Below the pieces are notes generated by a model. That model was not told the DNA's origin. It saw only the letters and a program-made list of their open reading frames with translations, and searched no databases. A DNA stretch of 64,000 bases from Ramlibacter pinisoli (lineage in GTDB: Bacteria; Pseudomonadota; Gammaproteobacteria; Burkholderiales; Burkholderiaceae_C): positions 1,116,001 to 1,180,000 of the forward strand of contig NZ_WSEL01000009.1 of the NCBI RefSeq assembly GCF_009758015.1. The letters are read 5' to 3'. Made by a program: the position numbers and the translations under genes. This document shows positions 52,945-60,888 of this stretch, piece by piece; positions within the stretch are counted from its first letter, which is position 1, and each line of letters begins with the position of its first letter.

Positions 52945-53561
52945 TGCGTGACTCCCGACCACGCCGCGAAGTGCTCCTGCAGTGAACGGCCGACTCTCGC
53001 CCTGGCCTCGGCCGCCGCCGCGGGACCGAACGCCATGCCTTCCACGGAAAAGAACGTGACGTCGTGCAGGCCGATGATGCCCAGGATGGCTCGCAGGTAG
53101 GGCGTCAGGAAGTCGGGCTGGCGCGTGCCCTCCCCCGAGAACCGGCCGCCCGAGGACACGGCGACCAGCACCGGACGGTCGCGCAGCAAGCCAACCTTGC
53201 CCAGCCTGCTCACGTCGAAGGTGCGCCGCACGCGCACGACATGGTCGATCCACAGCTTCAGCGCAGCGGGGACGGTGAAGTTGTGCATCGGCGTGCCGAT
53301 GACGACGACGTCGGCGCTTTCCAGCTCCCGGATCAGGACTTCGGATCGCGATGCCGTCCCGCTGCTGGAAACATCGGCCGACCCGTGCTGGGACTGCGCG
53401 TAGTCCCCATCGATGCCCAGCAGGGTACCGTCACCGGCATGACGTTCGACGACCGTTGCCGCCGGATCGGCCTGCACCAGGTGATGGACGATGTCCTGGG
53501 CGAGCCGATGGCTCTCGGAGGCAGGGCCACGAGGGCTGCAGCTGACATGGAGGATGTTCAT
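52941..53561 (-). CDS. azoR: FMN-dependent NADH-azoreductase
   Basis: 206 residues, flavodoxin-like fold: MNILHVSCSPRGPASESHRL, the loop IGTPMHNFTVPAALKLWIDH that binds FMN, and AVSSGGRFSGEGTR. Reduces azo compounds and quinones. Divergent from a MocR-type regulator with two direct operator repeats between, and translationally coupled to an MFS exporter, so quinone/azo stress may induce the pair. Confidence 0.9.
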   Translation of the reverse strand: MNILHVSCSPRGPASESHRLAQDIVHHLVQADPAATVVERHAGDGTLLGIDGDYAQSQHGSADVSSSGTASRSEVLIRELESADVVVIGTPMHNFTVPAALKLWIDHVVRVRRTFDVSRLGKVGLLRDRPVLVAVSSGGRFSGEGTRQPDFLTPYLRAILGIIGLHDVTFFSVEGMAFGPAAAAEARARVGRSLQEHFAAWSGVTQ

Positions 53562-53615
53562 CGTTGAGTCTTCCGGTTGGGGATTGCGGGTGAGGCATTG
53601 ACTCTACGAAGCGCA

Positions 53616-53664
53616 TGGTCCACGACCAAGATCCAAGAAGCGAGATTGCGATTGGTCCATGATC
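53616..53664. promoter_or_regulatory. Two direct repeats, probable MocR operator
   Basis: TGGTCCACGACC (53616-53627) and TGGTCCATGATC (53653-53664) are direct repeats 37 bases apart in the azoR/mocR gap. MocR/PdxR-type regulators typically bind such direct repeats. The second copy ends 20 bases before the regulator's ATG. Confidence 0.6.
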
Positions 53665-53684
53665 GCGGCAGATCGCGCCACCCC

Positions 53685-55112
53685 ATGAACGTCAAGAGCA
53701 CCACTGTCCCGCCGCTGGACCCCAATGCAGCCGAGCCGTACTACCGGCAGATCTACGAGCGGTTCCGTGGCGCCATCAACCATGGAGTCCTCGAGCCGGG
53801 CGACCGGATTCCCTCGGCCCGGGCGCTGGCGCAGGAGCTGGGCCTGGCCAGAGGCACGATCGACGCGGCCTATTCGCTCCTGGCAGCAGAGGGGTACATC
53901 CAGGCACGTGGCCAAGCCGGCACGGTGGTGACGCCGGGGCTCAAGCCAAGAGCGCCTGTCGCCACCCCGTCGGCACGCGTCCAGGTCAGCGAACCACCCA
54001 GCTTCCGGCCCGACTCGGTGCTGCCCTTTCAGATGGGCCTGCCCGCGCTGGATTCGTTCCCGCGCAAGATCTGGGCGCGCCTGGGCGCGCGGTGCGTCCG
54101 CGCGATGCAACCTTCCGACATGGCCCACCCTCCGGTGTACGGCTTGCCCGGACTCCGGACGCAGATCGCCGGCTACCTGCAGGTGTCGCGGGGCATCGAC
54201 TGCTCTCCTTCGCAGGTCTTCGTGACGTCGGGGTACCGCCACACGATCGGGTTGATCGCGCACGCGCTGCTCAAGGCGGGAGACCGGGTCTGGCTGGAAG
54301 ACCCTGGCTACCCGCCGACCCGGCAACTGCTGGGCCACCTGAACATCGCGGCTGTCCCGGTACCCGTCGACAACGAGGGCATGGTCATTCACCAGGCAGT
54401 GAAGGCGGCGCCGCGGGCGCGCGCTGCCGTGGTCACGCCGGCGCACCAGAGCCCGCTGTGCGTGTCCTTGTCGCTGCGGCGGCGCCTGGCGCTGCTGGAC
54501 TGGGCGACGCGCAACCAGTCCTTGATCATCGAAGACGACTACGACGGCGAGTACCGCTATGCGAGCCGTCCCCTTCCTGCGCTCAAGAGCCTCGACCGTG
54601 ACGGACGCGTCCTCTACGCGGGCACGTTCAGCAAGGTGCTGTTTCCCGGCATCCGGCTCGCATACGTCGTCGTGCCCGAAGCGCTGGTGGAGCGGTTCGG
54701 CCAGATCAGCCAGGCCTTCGCAGGCAGCTGTCCGGAGCTGACGCAATCGATCGTCACGGCCTTCCTGGAGGAAGGCCACTTCGCGCGCCACATCCAACGC
54801 ATGCGCAAGCTTTACGCCGAACGCCGGGAAGCGACAGCGGCCGGCCTCAGCGGCGTGCTGGGAAAGTTCATGCGCGTCGATCCGCAGCCGGGAGGCATGC
54901 ACCTGGTCTTGCGGCTGCAGGGCCAACGCTCGGATCGCCGGCTGGTCGCGCGCATGCTGGCAGAAGGCCTGTATGGCGAGGCACTGACCGACTGGACGGC
55001 GCAAGGCGACGGGCCGCCGGCGGTGCTTCTCAACTTCACGAACATCGACTCCCAGCGGACGGCGGAGAGGCACGCAACGCGCATCCTGGAACTGGTTCGT
55101 GGGTCGCGCTAA
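53685..55112 (+). CDS. MocR-type (GntR + aminotransferase) PLP-dependent regulator
   Basis: 475 residues. N-terminal GntR winged helix (PYYRQIYERFRGAINHGVLE, LGLARGTIDAAYSLLAAEG) and a fold-type-I aminotransferase domain (SLIIEDDYDGEYRYASRPLP; PLP lysine in YAGTFSKVLFPGIRLAYVVV). The start at 53685 (MNVKSTTVPP) gives the family N-terminus. Divergent from azoR; controls it and perhaps the AhpD/SMR genes after it (inference). Confidence 0.9.
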   Translation: MNVKSTTVPPLDPNAAEPYYRQIYERFRGAINHGVLEPGDRIPSARALAQELGLARGTIDAAYSLLAAEGYIQARGQAGTVVTPGLKPRAPVATPSARVQVSEPPSFRPDSVLPFQMGLPALDSFPRKIWARLGARCVRAMQPSDMAHPPVYGLPGLRTQIAGYLQVSRGIDCSPSQVFVTSGYRHTIGLIAHALLKAGDRVWLEDPGYPPTRQLLGHLNIAAVPVPVDNEGMVIHQAVKAAPRARAAVVTPAHQSPLCVSLSLRRRLALLDWATRNQSLIIEDDYDGEYRYASRPLPALKSLDRDGRVLYAGTFSKVLFPGIRLAYVVVPEALVERFGQISQAFAGSCPELTQSIVTAFLEEGHFARHIQRMRKLYAERREATAAGLSGVLGKFMRVDPQPGGMHLVLRLQGQRSDRRLVARMLAEGLYGEALTDWTAQGDGPPAVLLNFTNIDSQRTAERHATRILELVRGSR

Positions 55113-55220
55113 CCGCACCGCAAGCAGCGGTCTTGGCCTAGTCCACAAAGCCATTCATGGCCCTTCCTGACCGGGCCAAGATCCCGCACGATCGAGTCCT
55201 TCAACCACCAAGGATTCCCC

Positions 55221-55673
55221 GTGACCCATCGCATCGACTATGCCAAGGCATCACCCGACGGCTTCAAGGCCTTCGGGGCCGTCTACGCAACGCTCCTGAA
55301 GGGCAGCCTGCCCAAGGCACTGATCGACCTCGTGTACTTGCGCGTCTCCCTGATCAACGGCTGCGCCTACTGCATCGACATGCATACCCGCGACCTGCTC
55401 AAGGGCGGCCTCCCGGTGGAAAAGCTGGTGCTGGTGCCGGTGTGGCGCGAGACCGGCGAAGTGTTCAGCACCCGCGAGCGCGTCGCCCTCGCCTGGACCG
55501 AAGCCGTGACGCTGGTGGCCGACACCGGTGTTCCGGATGCGGTCTACCAGGCAACGCTGGCGGAGTTCGAGGACAAGGAACTGGCCGAGCTGACGTACGC
55601 CATCGGCCTGATGAACGCCTTCAACCGCTTCGGCGTCGCATTTCGCTCGACACCGGCAGCTGCCAAGGCTTGA
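55221..55673 (+). CDS. AhpD/carboxymuconolactone-decarboxylase-family protein
   Basis: 150 residues. Redox pair NGCAYCIDMHTRDLLKGG (CxxC plus the following His), the AhpD-type relay. Probable alkylhydroperoxidase/thiol oxidoreductase of the cytoplasm. GTG start. Such genes are common beside MocR regulators. Confidence 0.88.
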   Translation: MTHRIDYAKASPDGFKAFGAVYATLLKGSLPKALIDLVYLRVSLINGCAYCIDMHTRDLLKGGLPVEKLVLVPVWRETGEVFSTRERVALAWTEAVTLVADTGVPDAVYQATLAEFEDKELAELTYAIGLMNAFNRFGVAFRSTPAAAKA

Positions 55674-55692
55674 GGTGCGCGACGTGGCACAC

Positions 55693-56013
55693 ATGGCATG
55701 GCCGCTGCTTTGCATCGCCGGCATCCTGGAGATCGCATTCGCCTTCAGCATGAAGGCGTCGGAGGGCTTCACGAGGGTGACGCCGGCGCTGTGCACCGTC
55801 GCGACCGGACTGGCGAGCGTCTTTCTCCTGTCGGCATCCTTGCGCACGCTCCCGATGGGAACCGGCTACGCCGTCTGGACCGGGATCGGCGCAGCGGGGA
55901 CCGCAATGGTCGGGATGGCCGTTCTGGGTGAGTCGGCGTCGCCGGTGCGGGTGCTCTGCATTGCCTTGATCCTCGCGGGCGTCATGGGCCTCAAGCTGGT
56001 ATCCGCCGATTGA
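55693..56013 (+). CDS. SMR-family small exporter, Gdx/SugE-like
   Basis: 106 residues, four membrane helices. Helix 1 carries the family's central Glu (LLCIAGILEIAFAFSMKASE), and KASEGFTR matches the guanidinium-exporter signature better than EmrE-type drug pumps. The ATG at 55693 gives the normal N-terminus; a GTG at 55675 would add six residues. Begins 19 bases after the AhpD-like stop. Confidence 0.85.
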   Translation: MAWPLLCIAGILEIAFAFSMKASEGFTRVTPALCTVATGLASVFLLSASLRTLPMGTGYAVWTGIGAAGTAMVGMAVLGESASPVRVLCIALILAGVMGLKLVSAD

Positions 56014-56206
56014 GCGCACGACAACAGCGCAGTGACACTGCTCGATCGGCGTCTGCTCCTGGCTGACAGCTGCCCTCATCACGCGGCGTTCTCCACCACC
56101 TATGGCCCGCCGACAGGTGCAACCCGGTCCAGGCGATTGCGGCGGGCCCTCTTCGCCTCCCGAGGCTTCTGAAGGGTCTCTCTCGAGGATTCGGACCCGA
56201 TCGAGG

Positions 56207-56249
56207 TAAAATCTCCGGCCAGTCACCTCACCTCCGGCCAGAGCCGGAG
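56207..56249 (+). promoter_or_regulatory. Promoter and Shine-Dalgarno-sequestering hairpin before the small Cys protein
   Basis: TAAAAT at 56207-56212 looks like a -10 box. CTCCGGC (56232-56238) pairs perfectly with GCCGGAG (56243-56249) over a 4-base loop; the 3' arm contains the GGAG ribosome-binding site of the ATG at 56257. A second copy of CTCCGGCCAG lies at 56213-56222 and could pair with the same arm if transcription starts early enough. Confidence 0.5.
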
Positions 56250-56256
56250 CGTCTCG

Positions 56257-56466
56257 ATGTCCTCCGCACCTCATACAAACGTCATCTCTGATGACGGGCT
56301 GCGCTATTCCCGGGGCAAGCCCCCAGGTGGCGCGATCCTGTCCTCAGCCCGCCCGGGTTTCATGAGCTGCTTCAAGTGTGGCGGCTTCCGGCCGCTGGCC
56401 GAGCTTGCCTCCAAGCGCATTCTTGGCGCGAACCATAAGGTCTGCAAAGAGGGCTGCAAGCGCTGA
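56257..56466 (+). CDS. Small Cys-containing protein of unknown function
   Basis: 69 residues. Cys pairs in MSCFKCGGFRPLAELA and HKVCKEGCKR suggest a zinc ribbon. No signal peptide or membrane span. A promoter-like TAAAAT and a hairpin over its ribosome-binding site support a real gene. The function is unknown. Confidence 0.68.
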   Translation: MSSAPHTNVISDDGLRYSRGKPPGGAILSSARPGFMSCFKCGGFRPLAELASKRILGANHKVCKEGCKR

Positions 56467-56693
56467 CCGCTCCTTGCAACCGAGGGCCGCTGCGCCGCCG
56501 CCATACGTGCGCAGTAGCTCCAGCCTGATCGGGTTCCGCTGCCTGCCAGCAGACGTCCGTGCTGCATCCCCTCGCGCTGAGGGTCGGCTCGACGCAGATC
56601 CAACCCTCTGTCCCAGTTGCGGACGACTCCCGGTCCTCCTGCCCGCCTCCCCGGTGCGCACTATTGCGCGCCATCATTTAGAAAGGCTCTTCC

Positions 56694-57044
56694 ATGAGCA
56701 CCAAGATCTACGTGGGCAACCTGCCCTACTCCGTGACCGACTCCATCCTCGAGAGCAACTTTGCCGAGTTCGGCAGCGTTTCCTCCGCAAAGGTCATGAT
56801 GGACCGTGAAACGGGCCGCTCCAAAGGGTTCGCTTTTGTCGAAATGGCGTCCGCGGAAGCCGCCCAGGCCGCCATCAAGGCGCTGGACGGCAGGTCCGTG
56901 GATGGACGCTCGATCACCGTGAACCTGGCCCGTCCTCGTGAAGAAGGCCGTGGCCCGGCTGGGTACGGTGCAGAGGGCTTCAAGGCAACCAGGCGAGCGG
57001 ACGTTGGCTATGGCAATGGCGGCTACGGCGGTGGTCGCTACTAA
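56694..57044 (+). CDS. RRM-domain RNA-binding protein
   Basis: 116 residues, one RNA-recognition motif: RNP2 KIYVGNLPYSVTDSILES and RNP1 RSKGFAFVEMASAEAAQA, with a Gly/Tyr/Arg-rich tail (NGGYGGGRY). Resembles the cold-inducible Rbp proteins of bacteria. AGAAAGG is just upstream. A terminator follows directly, so it is probably a single-gene unit. Confidence 0.93.
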   Translation: MSTKIYVGNLPYSVTDSILESNFAEFGSVSSAKVMMDRETGRSKGFAFVEMASAEAAQAAIKALDGRSVDGRSITVNLARPREEGRGPAGYGAEGFKATRRADVGYGNGGYGGGRY

Positions 57045-57064
57045 CGCCGTCGCTTCCAGCAAAG

Positions 57065-57087
57065 AACCGGCTCAGCCGGTTTTTTTC
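57065..57087 (+). terminator. Rho-independent terminator of the RRM gene
   Basis: AACCGGC-TCA-GCCGGTT (57065-57081) followed by a run of T residues, 20 bases after the RRM stop. Confidence 0.9.
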
Positions 57088-57299
57088 GTTTGGACCAGGC
57101 GCTGACCAGTCCGATCGGCTCAGCGAGCTCCATTCCTTTGGTCGCTCTTGGGGCGGGAGGACTCTGCTGGCCTTTCAATGATTCGGGGTAGCCCCCGGCG
57201 CACAGAGGCGCGGGCTGTCGGAACTGCACCGCGCAAAGATGGCTGCTCCTGGCCGGAAGCCGCCGTGCCGCTTCGAAGCGTCTCGTGCAGTGCGCTGGC

Positions 57300-57764
57300 C
57301 TAGGAGCAGCATGAACGGCCCGCAGTTGGCTTGCCCGTACGCGATGCGGGCATCGCCAAGTCTTCGAGAATCGTGCAGTCCGCGGCAGGCCCGCCAACGC
57401 ACGCGGCATTGCAGCTCAGGACGAACTTGGAGAGGCTGGCTTCCAGCGCCTGCAGTTCGGCAAGCTTCTTCTGCACCTCCTGCAGGTGCAGCTGTGCGAT
57501 GTCGCGAACTTCGACGCAGTCCCGATCAGGCTGGTGCACCAGCCCCACGAGTTCCCGGACCTGCTCAATCGTGAAGCCAAAATCGCGGCAGCGCCGGATG
57601 AAGGTGAGCCGCTGAATGGCTGCTTCGTCGTAATGACGCTGATTACCCTCGGACCTCAGCGCGGCAGGCAGCAGTCCGATCTCCTCGTAGTACCGGATCG
57701 TGGGCACGCTGCAGCCGGTCTGCTTCGAAGCGGCTCCGATGGACAGGGGTAAGACTGCGCTCAT
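57300..57764 (-). CDS. MerR-family metal-type transcriptional regulator
   Basis: 154 residues. Winged helix GAASKQTGCSVPTIRYYEEI with YDEAAIQRLTFIRRCRDFGF, long dimer helix, and a C-terminal region with Cys in DRDCVEVRD, VLSCNAACVG and PAADCTILED: three Cys positions like those of mercury/lead/cadmium-type MerR proteins. The start at 57764 gives the family N-terminus. It lies behind the small membrane-protein gene on the same strand; a 19-bp-spacer promoter in front of that gene is the likely target. Confidence 0.88.
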   Translation of the reverse strand: MSAVLPLSIGAASKQTGCSVPTIRYYEEIGLLPAALRSEGNQRHYDEAAIQRLTFIRRCRDFGFTIEQVRELVGLVHQPDRDCVEVRDIAQLHLQEVQKKLAELQALEASLSKFVLSCNAACVGGPAADCTILEDLAMPASRTGKPTAGRSCCS

Positions 57765-57867
57765 GGTCTCTATCGTAGTCACGGAAACGCCTAAGACATT
57801 CTGGCCAAGCAGCCAGCAGGCTGAACTCGAGCGTGCAGGCGAACGGGCGTGCCTGGGTCTTGACCAT

Positions 57868-58155
57868 TCATGCCGTCTCTTTCCCGCAATCGGACGCAGC
57901 GCTGGAGCATCCGCAGCCCCCCGCAAGTGGGGAGGCGGATCGCCGGCGGCGCCGCACGAACAGGACGGCCCCGGCCGCCGCCGTGCCCACAGCGGCCACC
58001 GGGAGCCACGATCCGGCGTACGCGGACAAGATGCCCATGCTTGCGGCGAACAAGCCGGAGCCGATGTTCAGCGCCGCCATGCCGCTGACGATAGGCGCGG
58101 CGCAGCAGGCCGCGCAGGCCACTCCGGCTCCCAGGACGAGTTTCCACGGTTTCAT
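57868..58155 (-). CDS. Small MerT/MerF-like membrane protein with Cys-rich tail
   Basis: 95 residues, two to three membrane helices. Helix 1 contains a vicinal Cys pair (GAGVACAACCAAPIVSGMAA), as in MerT/MerF mercury carriers, and the tail is GGCGCSSAASDCGKETA. Likely moves a soft-metal ion handed between Cys pairs; by family resemblance only. Transcribed from a MerR-type promoter and followed by the merR-like gene. Confidence 0.75.
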   Translation of the reverse strand: MKPWKLVLGAGVACAACCAAPIVSGMAALNIGSGLFAASMGILSAYAGSWLPVAAVGTAAAGAVLFVRRRRRSASPLAGGCGCSSAASDCGKETA

Positions 58156-58199
58156 CGATCAAGTGTTCAGAATGCATGGGTAAACCACCCACGCGCCGA

Positions 58200-58230
58200 A
58201 CGGTAGGACCTCAAGTTGCTTGAGGGTCAA
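58200..58230 (-). promoter_or_regulatory. MerR-type promoter with 19-bp spacer and perfect dyad
   Basis: Read on the minus strand: -35 TTGACC (58225-58230), a 19-base spacer (58206-58224) holding most of the dyad CCTCAAG-N3-CTTGAGG (58209-58225), and -10 TACCGT (58200-58205). The long spacer with a centred dyad is the hallmark of MerR-activated promoters. It is 45 bases before the start at 58155. Confidence 0.85.
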
Positions 58231-58271
58231 GCGGTGACGGCACTTTTTTTGGAGACGAGGCCTGCGACACA

Positions 58272-58616
58272 ATGAACCGCATGGATGTGCTCAAGACCGT
58301 CGGCCTGTTCGTCCTGACCGCGATCGCGGAGATCGTCGGCTGCTACCTGCCGTATTTGTGGCTGAAGCGGGACCGCTCCGCCTGGTTGCTAGTACCGGCC
58401 GCGGCGAGCCTGGCGGTGTTCGCCTGGCTCCTCTCATTGCATCCGACGGCCGCAGGTCGGGTGTACGCCGCTTATGGTGGCGTCTACATCGGCGTGGCGA
58501 TCCTGTGGCTATGGGGGGTGGACGGCATTCGCCCCACCACGACCGACTGGATTGGAGTGACCGTGAGTCTGGCCGGGATGGCGATCATCATCTTCGGTCC
58601 TCGGCCGGCATCGTAA
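58272..58616 (+). CDS. ynfA: YnfA/UPF0060 family membrane protein
   Basis: 114 residues, four membrane helices: [20 protein letters not shown] with the conserved AE-x-x-[23 protein letters not shown] and [20 protein letters not shown]. Small family related in shape to SMR pumps; function uncertain. Shine-Dalgarno GGAGACGAGG just upstream. Divergent from the MerR-controlled unit. Confidence 0.92.
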   Translation: MNRMDVLKTVGLFVLTAIAEIVGCYLPYLWLKRDRSAWLLVPAAASLAVFAWLLSLHPTAAGRVYAAYGGVYIGVAILWLWGVDGIRPTTTDWIGVTVSLAGMAIIIFGPRPAS

Positions 58617-58720
58617 GTGCGAGGGCTGGCACCAACAACGGGATCGCCGGAAGCCATCACGGCTGCTAACGGCCAGAAGCGGAAGTGGAGAGCCTGTTGC
58701 CTCGCGCTATGCTCATGTCC

Positions 58721-59005
58721 ATGAAGAGGGCGTCGGTCATAGTTGCTTTCCTGAGCCTTGTCTCCGTTGCGGCAGCGCAAGTCCCTGTCACTGACACTCT
58801 TCCTGCAAAGCGACCTATGACCAGGCTTCTGCCCGCAGGCACTCCGCCACCGAGTGATTTCCCGCCTCCAATGATTGATCCACCGTGTGCGCAGACAGGG
58901 CGCTGTTCTGCGGAACAACTCCAATCTTGGTACGGCGTGGGACCGCAGGCTGCTTCCCCGGCCTCCGCTCCTTCCATCGGAGTCTTGAAACGGCCGCGGC
59001 ACTGA
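58721..59005 (+). CDS. Small exported protein, unknown
   Basis: 94 residues from the ATG at 58721, which opens into a signal peptide (RASVIVAFLSLVSVAAAQ). The mature part is Pro-rich with two cysteines (PPCAQTGRCSAEQLQSWYGV), perhaps one disulfide. No family recognised. The ribosome-binding site is weak; the signal peptide is the main support. Confidence 0.5.
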   Translation: MKRASVIVAFLSLVSVAAAQVPVTDTLPAKRPMTRLLPAGTPPPSDFPPPMIDPPCAQTGRCSAEQLQSWYGVGPQAASPASAPSIGVLKRPRH

Positions 59006-59061
59006 TTGATGGACGGGGCGGATGACGTCTTGGCACAGGACAACGGCTGCTTCGGGTCTAC

Positions 59062-59072
59062 AGGGACTTCCC
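59062..59072. repeat. Inverted repeat of the insertion sequence, left copy
   Basis: AGGGACTTCCC, exact reverse complement of the copy at 60522-60532. It lies 277 bases beyond the transposase stop. IS1111-group elements carry such repeats just inside their ends. Confidence 0.7.
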
Positions 59073-59349
59073 ACCAAAGCAAGTGCTTTTGGCGTGATCT
59101 CGCTTTCTGACGAGCATCTTGGAGAACGACACCGAGGCAGGGCAGACTGCACATCTACAGGCGGGCTTGTGCCGGCGCGTTGCCGGGGCCCCAGATACGA
59201 ACCGCGCAGCAGGGCTCCATTCGATTGAAGTGGTCAGGCGAACCTGCCACGGACCCAAAGCCGAGTTCACCTGCTGCCGGTCTGACCTGTGGTGAGCATC
59301 TCCAATCGCACGTCCGAGTTGATGGGGGGCGTAGGTTCTGCGGCTGCAG
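59073..59349 (-). ncRNA. Possible guide (seek/bridge-type) RNA region of the IS element
   Basis: 277 bases between the transposase stop and the left inverted repeat hold no recognisable gene. IS1111-group elements are known to encode their target-choosing RNA downstream of the transposase, whereas the IS110 group has it upstream; here the long non-coding side is downstream. No RNA fold was computed. Confidence 0.35.
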
Positions 59350-60450
59350 CTATGCGAGTTGGGCAGCTGGCGGCTTAGGCTGACGCGCTGCAGGTATCTG
59401 CGGCAAGTAGTCTGCGTCGAAGGTAGTCCCGTGGGTCATGATCGTCCAGAGGACTCTCGCGTTTTTGTTCGCCAGTGCGACGGTGGCCTTTTGCCAGCCG
59501 GCTCGGGCCTTGAGTTGCAGCAGCCACCTACTCAATCGGTCGGTTCGCTTGTTGGCCGTCATCACTGCGGCTTTTGCCCCCTGGATCAGCAGGGTACGAA
59601 GGTAGTCGTCGCCGCGCTTGGTGATGCCTCCAAGGCTAACCTTGCCTCCAGAGGAGTTCTGGCTGGGAACTAATCCAAGCCACGCGCCGAACTGGCGGGC
59701 GTTGCGGAACTGAGTGAAATCGCCGACGCCGGCGATGATGGCCGAGGCGGTGATTGGACCAATCCCCTGGAGCTGTAAAGCTTTCTTGGCACGGACGTCG
59801 GTCCTCACATGGACGTCGATCTGCTGATCACACCAGGCAAGCTGGGCATCCAGCTCTACCCAATGAGCGTGTGCGCGTTCGAGCGCGAGGCGCACCAAGC
59901 CGGGTAACTCGTTGCTGCCGTCTTCGAGCACCTCGATCAGCACGCGACGCAGCGTCTCCGGCCTCTTGGGAAAGACAAGGCCGAACTCGGTTAGCAGACC
60001 CCGTATGCGATTGATGCAGGCGCTTCGCTCTTCCTTGTAGCCTTCGCGCAAACGATGCAGGGCCACCTGTCCCTGGCGCTCTGTGGTTTTGACAGGCACG
60101 AAGTGCATGTGCGGGCGACTGGCCGCTTCGCAGATAGCGGCCGCGTCATTGGCGTCGTTCTTGCCGCTCTTGCCTGCCAGCCGATACGGTGCGACGAAGT
60201 GAGCGGCGATCAAACGCGCATCCAGACCCATCGCAAGCATGCGTCGAGCAATGTGGTGCGCGCCACCGCAGGCCTCCGTTGCAACCAGGCAGCCCACCGG
60301 CAGATCCGCGCACCAGGCCAGGAACCGCTCAGGCGACATCGGCTTGGCGAAAACAACCTCACCGGACCGATCCACCGCATGCACCTGGTACACCCGCTTC
60401 GAGAGGTCGACGCCGACACGCACGACCCGGGCTGCTGCACATTCGTTCAT
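59350..60450 (-). CDS. IS110-family transposase
   Basis: 366 residues. N-terminal RuvC-like DEDD domain: VRVGVDLSKRVYQVHAV (first Asp), VATEACGGAHHIARRM (Glu) and KNDANDAAAICEAASR (two Asp). C-terminal transposase_20 domain: LQGIGPITASAIIAGVGDFT, FGAWLGLVPSQNSSGGKVSL, ITKRGDDYLRTLLIQGAKAA. Start at 60450 with AGGAAAGGATG upstream. It looks intact, so the element may be active. Confidence 0.95.
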   Translation of the reverse strand: MNECAAARVVRVGVDLSKRVYQVHAVDRSGEVVFAKPMSPERFLAWCADLPVGCLVATEACGGAHHIARRMLAMGLDARLIAAHFVAPYRLAGKSGKNDANDAAAICEAASRPHMHFVPVKTTERQGQVALHRLREGYKEERSACINRIRGLLTEFGLVFPKRPETLRRVLIEVLEDGSNELPGLVRLALERAHAHWVELDAQLAWCDQQIDVHVRTDVRAKKALQLQGIGPITASAIIAGVGDFTQFRNARQFGAWLGLVPSQNSSGGKVSLGGITKRGDDYLRTLLIQGAKAAVMTANKRTDRLSRWLLQLKARAGWQKATVALANKNARVLWTIMTHGTTFDADYLPQIPAARQPKPPAAQLA

Positions 60451-60888
60451 GGCACATCCTTTCCTCGAGAGATTGACTTCGACGTGCCAATCTAGGCGGT
60501 GGGACATGCCTCAGCGATCACGGGAAGTCCCTTCGCATTCGTTTGCTGACGTACCCAAGGGAAGTTGAGCAGACGGGGGAGGAATTGGCCTTACGATGCT
60601 TCGCGCTCTAGTCGGCGCGGCGCTCGACGACTCGGTCGCATGGCCTTGCAGCACAAGCAAGCCGGACTCGCCAAGCGGGCTCGAGGGCGCGCCGGCGCCG
60701 ACGGGACTTTCATGCCGTGCACACGACGACCGGCGCAGCCCGATTTCGATATCTTCGCGCAGAATCGGCCTCGATCCTACTTTCACGCGCGTGCCATGCA
60801 ATGCCTGCTTCGGGCCTGCACCGACGACACCCTGCCCGCCGAGTGGCCCGCGAGGCCGCTGTGCGGCGGCGTGCAGGGGTCTAGGCGC
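60451..60888. other. 438-base stretch without a recognised gene
   Basis: Holds the upstream end of the insertion sequence and the DNA before the protease. The protease frame is open through much of it, but the residues are not family-like, so I begin that gene at the GTG at 60889. Confidence 0.45.
60522..60532. repeat. Inverted repeat of the insertion sequence, right copy
   Basis: GGGAAGTCCCT, 71 bases before the transposase start and the exact reverse complement of the copy at 59062-59072. Confidence 0.7.

Larger units (their letters stand above)
59062..60532 (-). mobile_element. IS110-family (probably IS1111-group) insertion sequence
   Basis: Bounded by 11-bp inverted repeats AGGGACTTCCC (59062-59072) and GGGAAGTCCCT (60522-60532), with one transposase gene inside on the minus strand. 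The total, about 1.47 kb plus a few flanking bases, suits the family. The exact ends are unknown because this family makes no target-site duplication. Confidence 0.7.

Noticed and set aside
53604..55154. 516-codon minus-strand frame
   Set aside because: Antisense to the MocR-type regulator; no recognised family.
60565..60888. N-terminal extension of the trypsin-like protease
   Set aside because: The frame is open but the residues are not family-like, and a GTG with a ribosome-binding site opens directly into a signal peptide at 60889.
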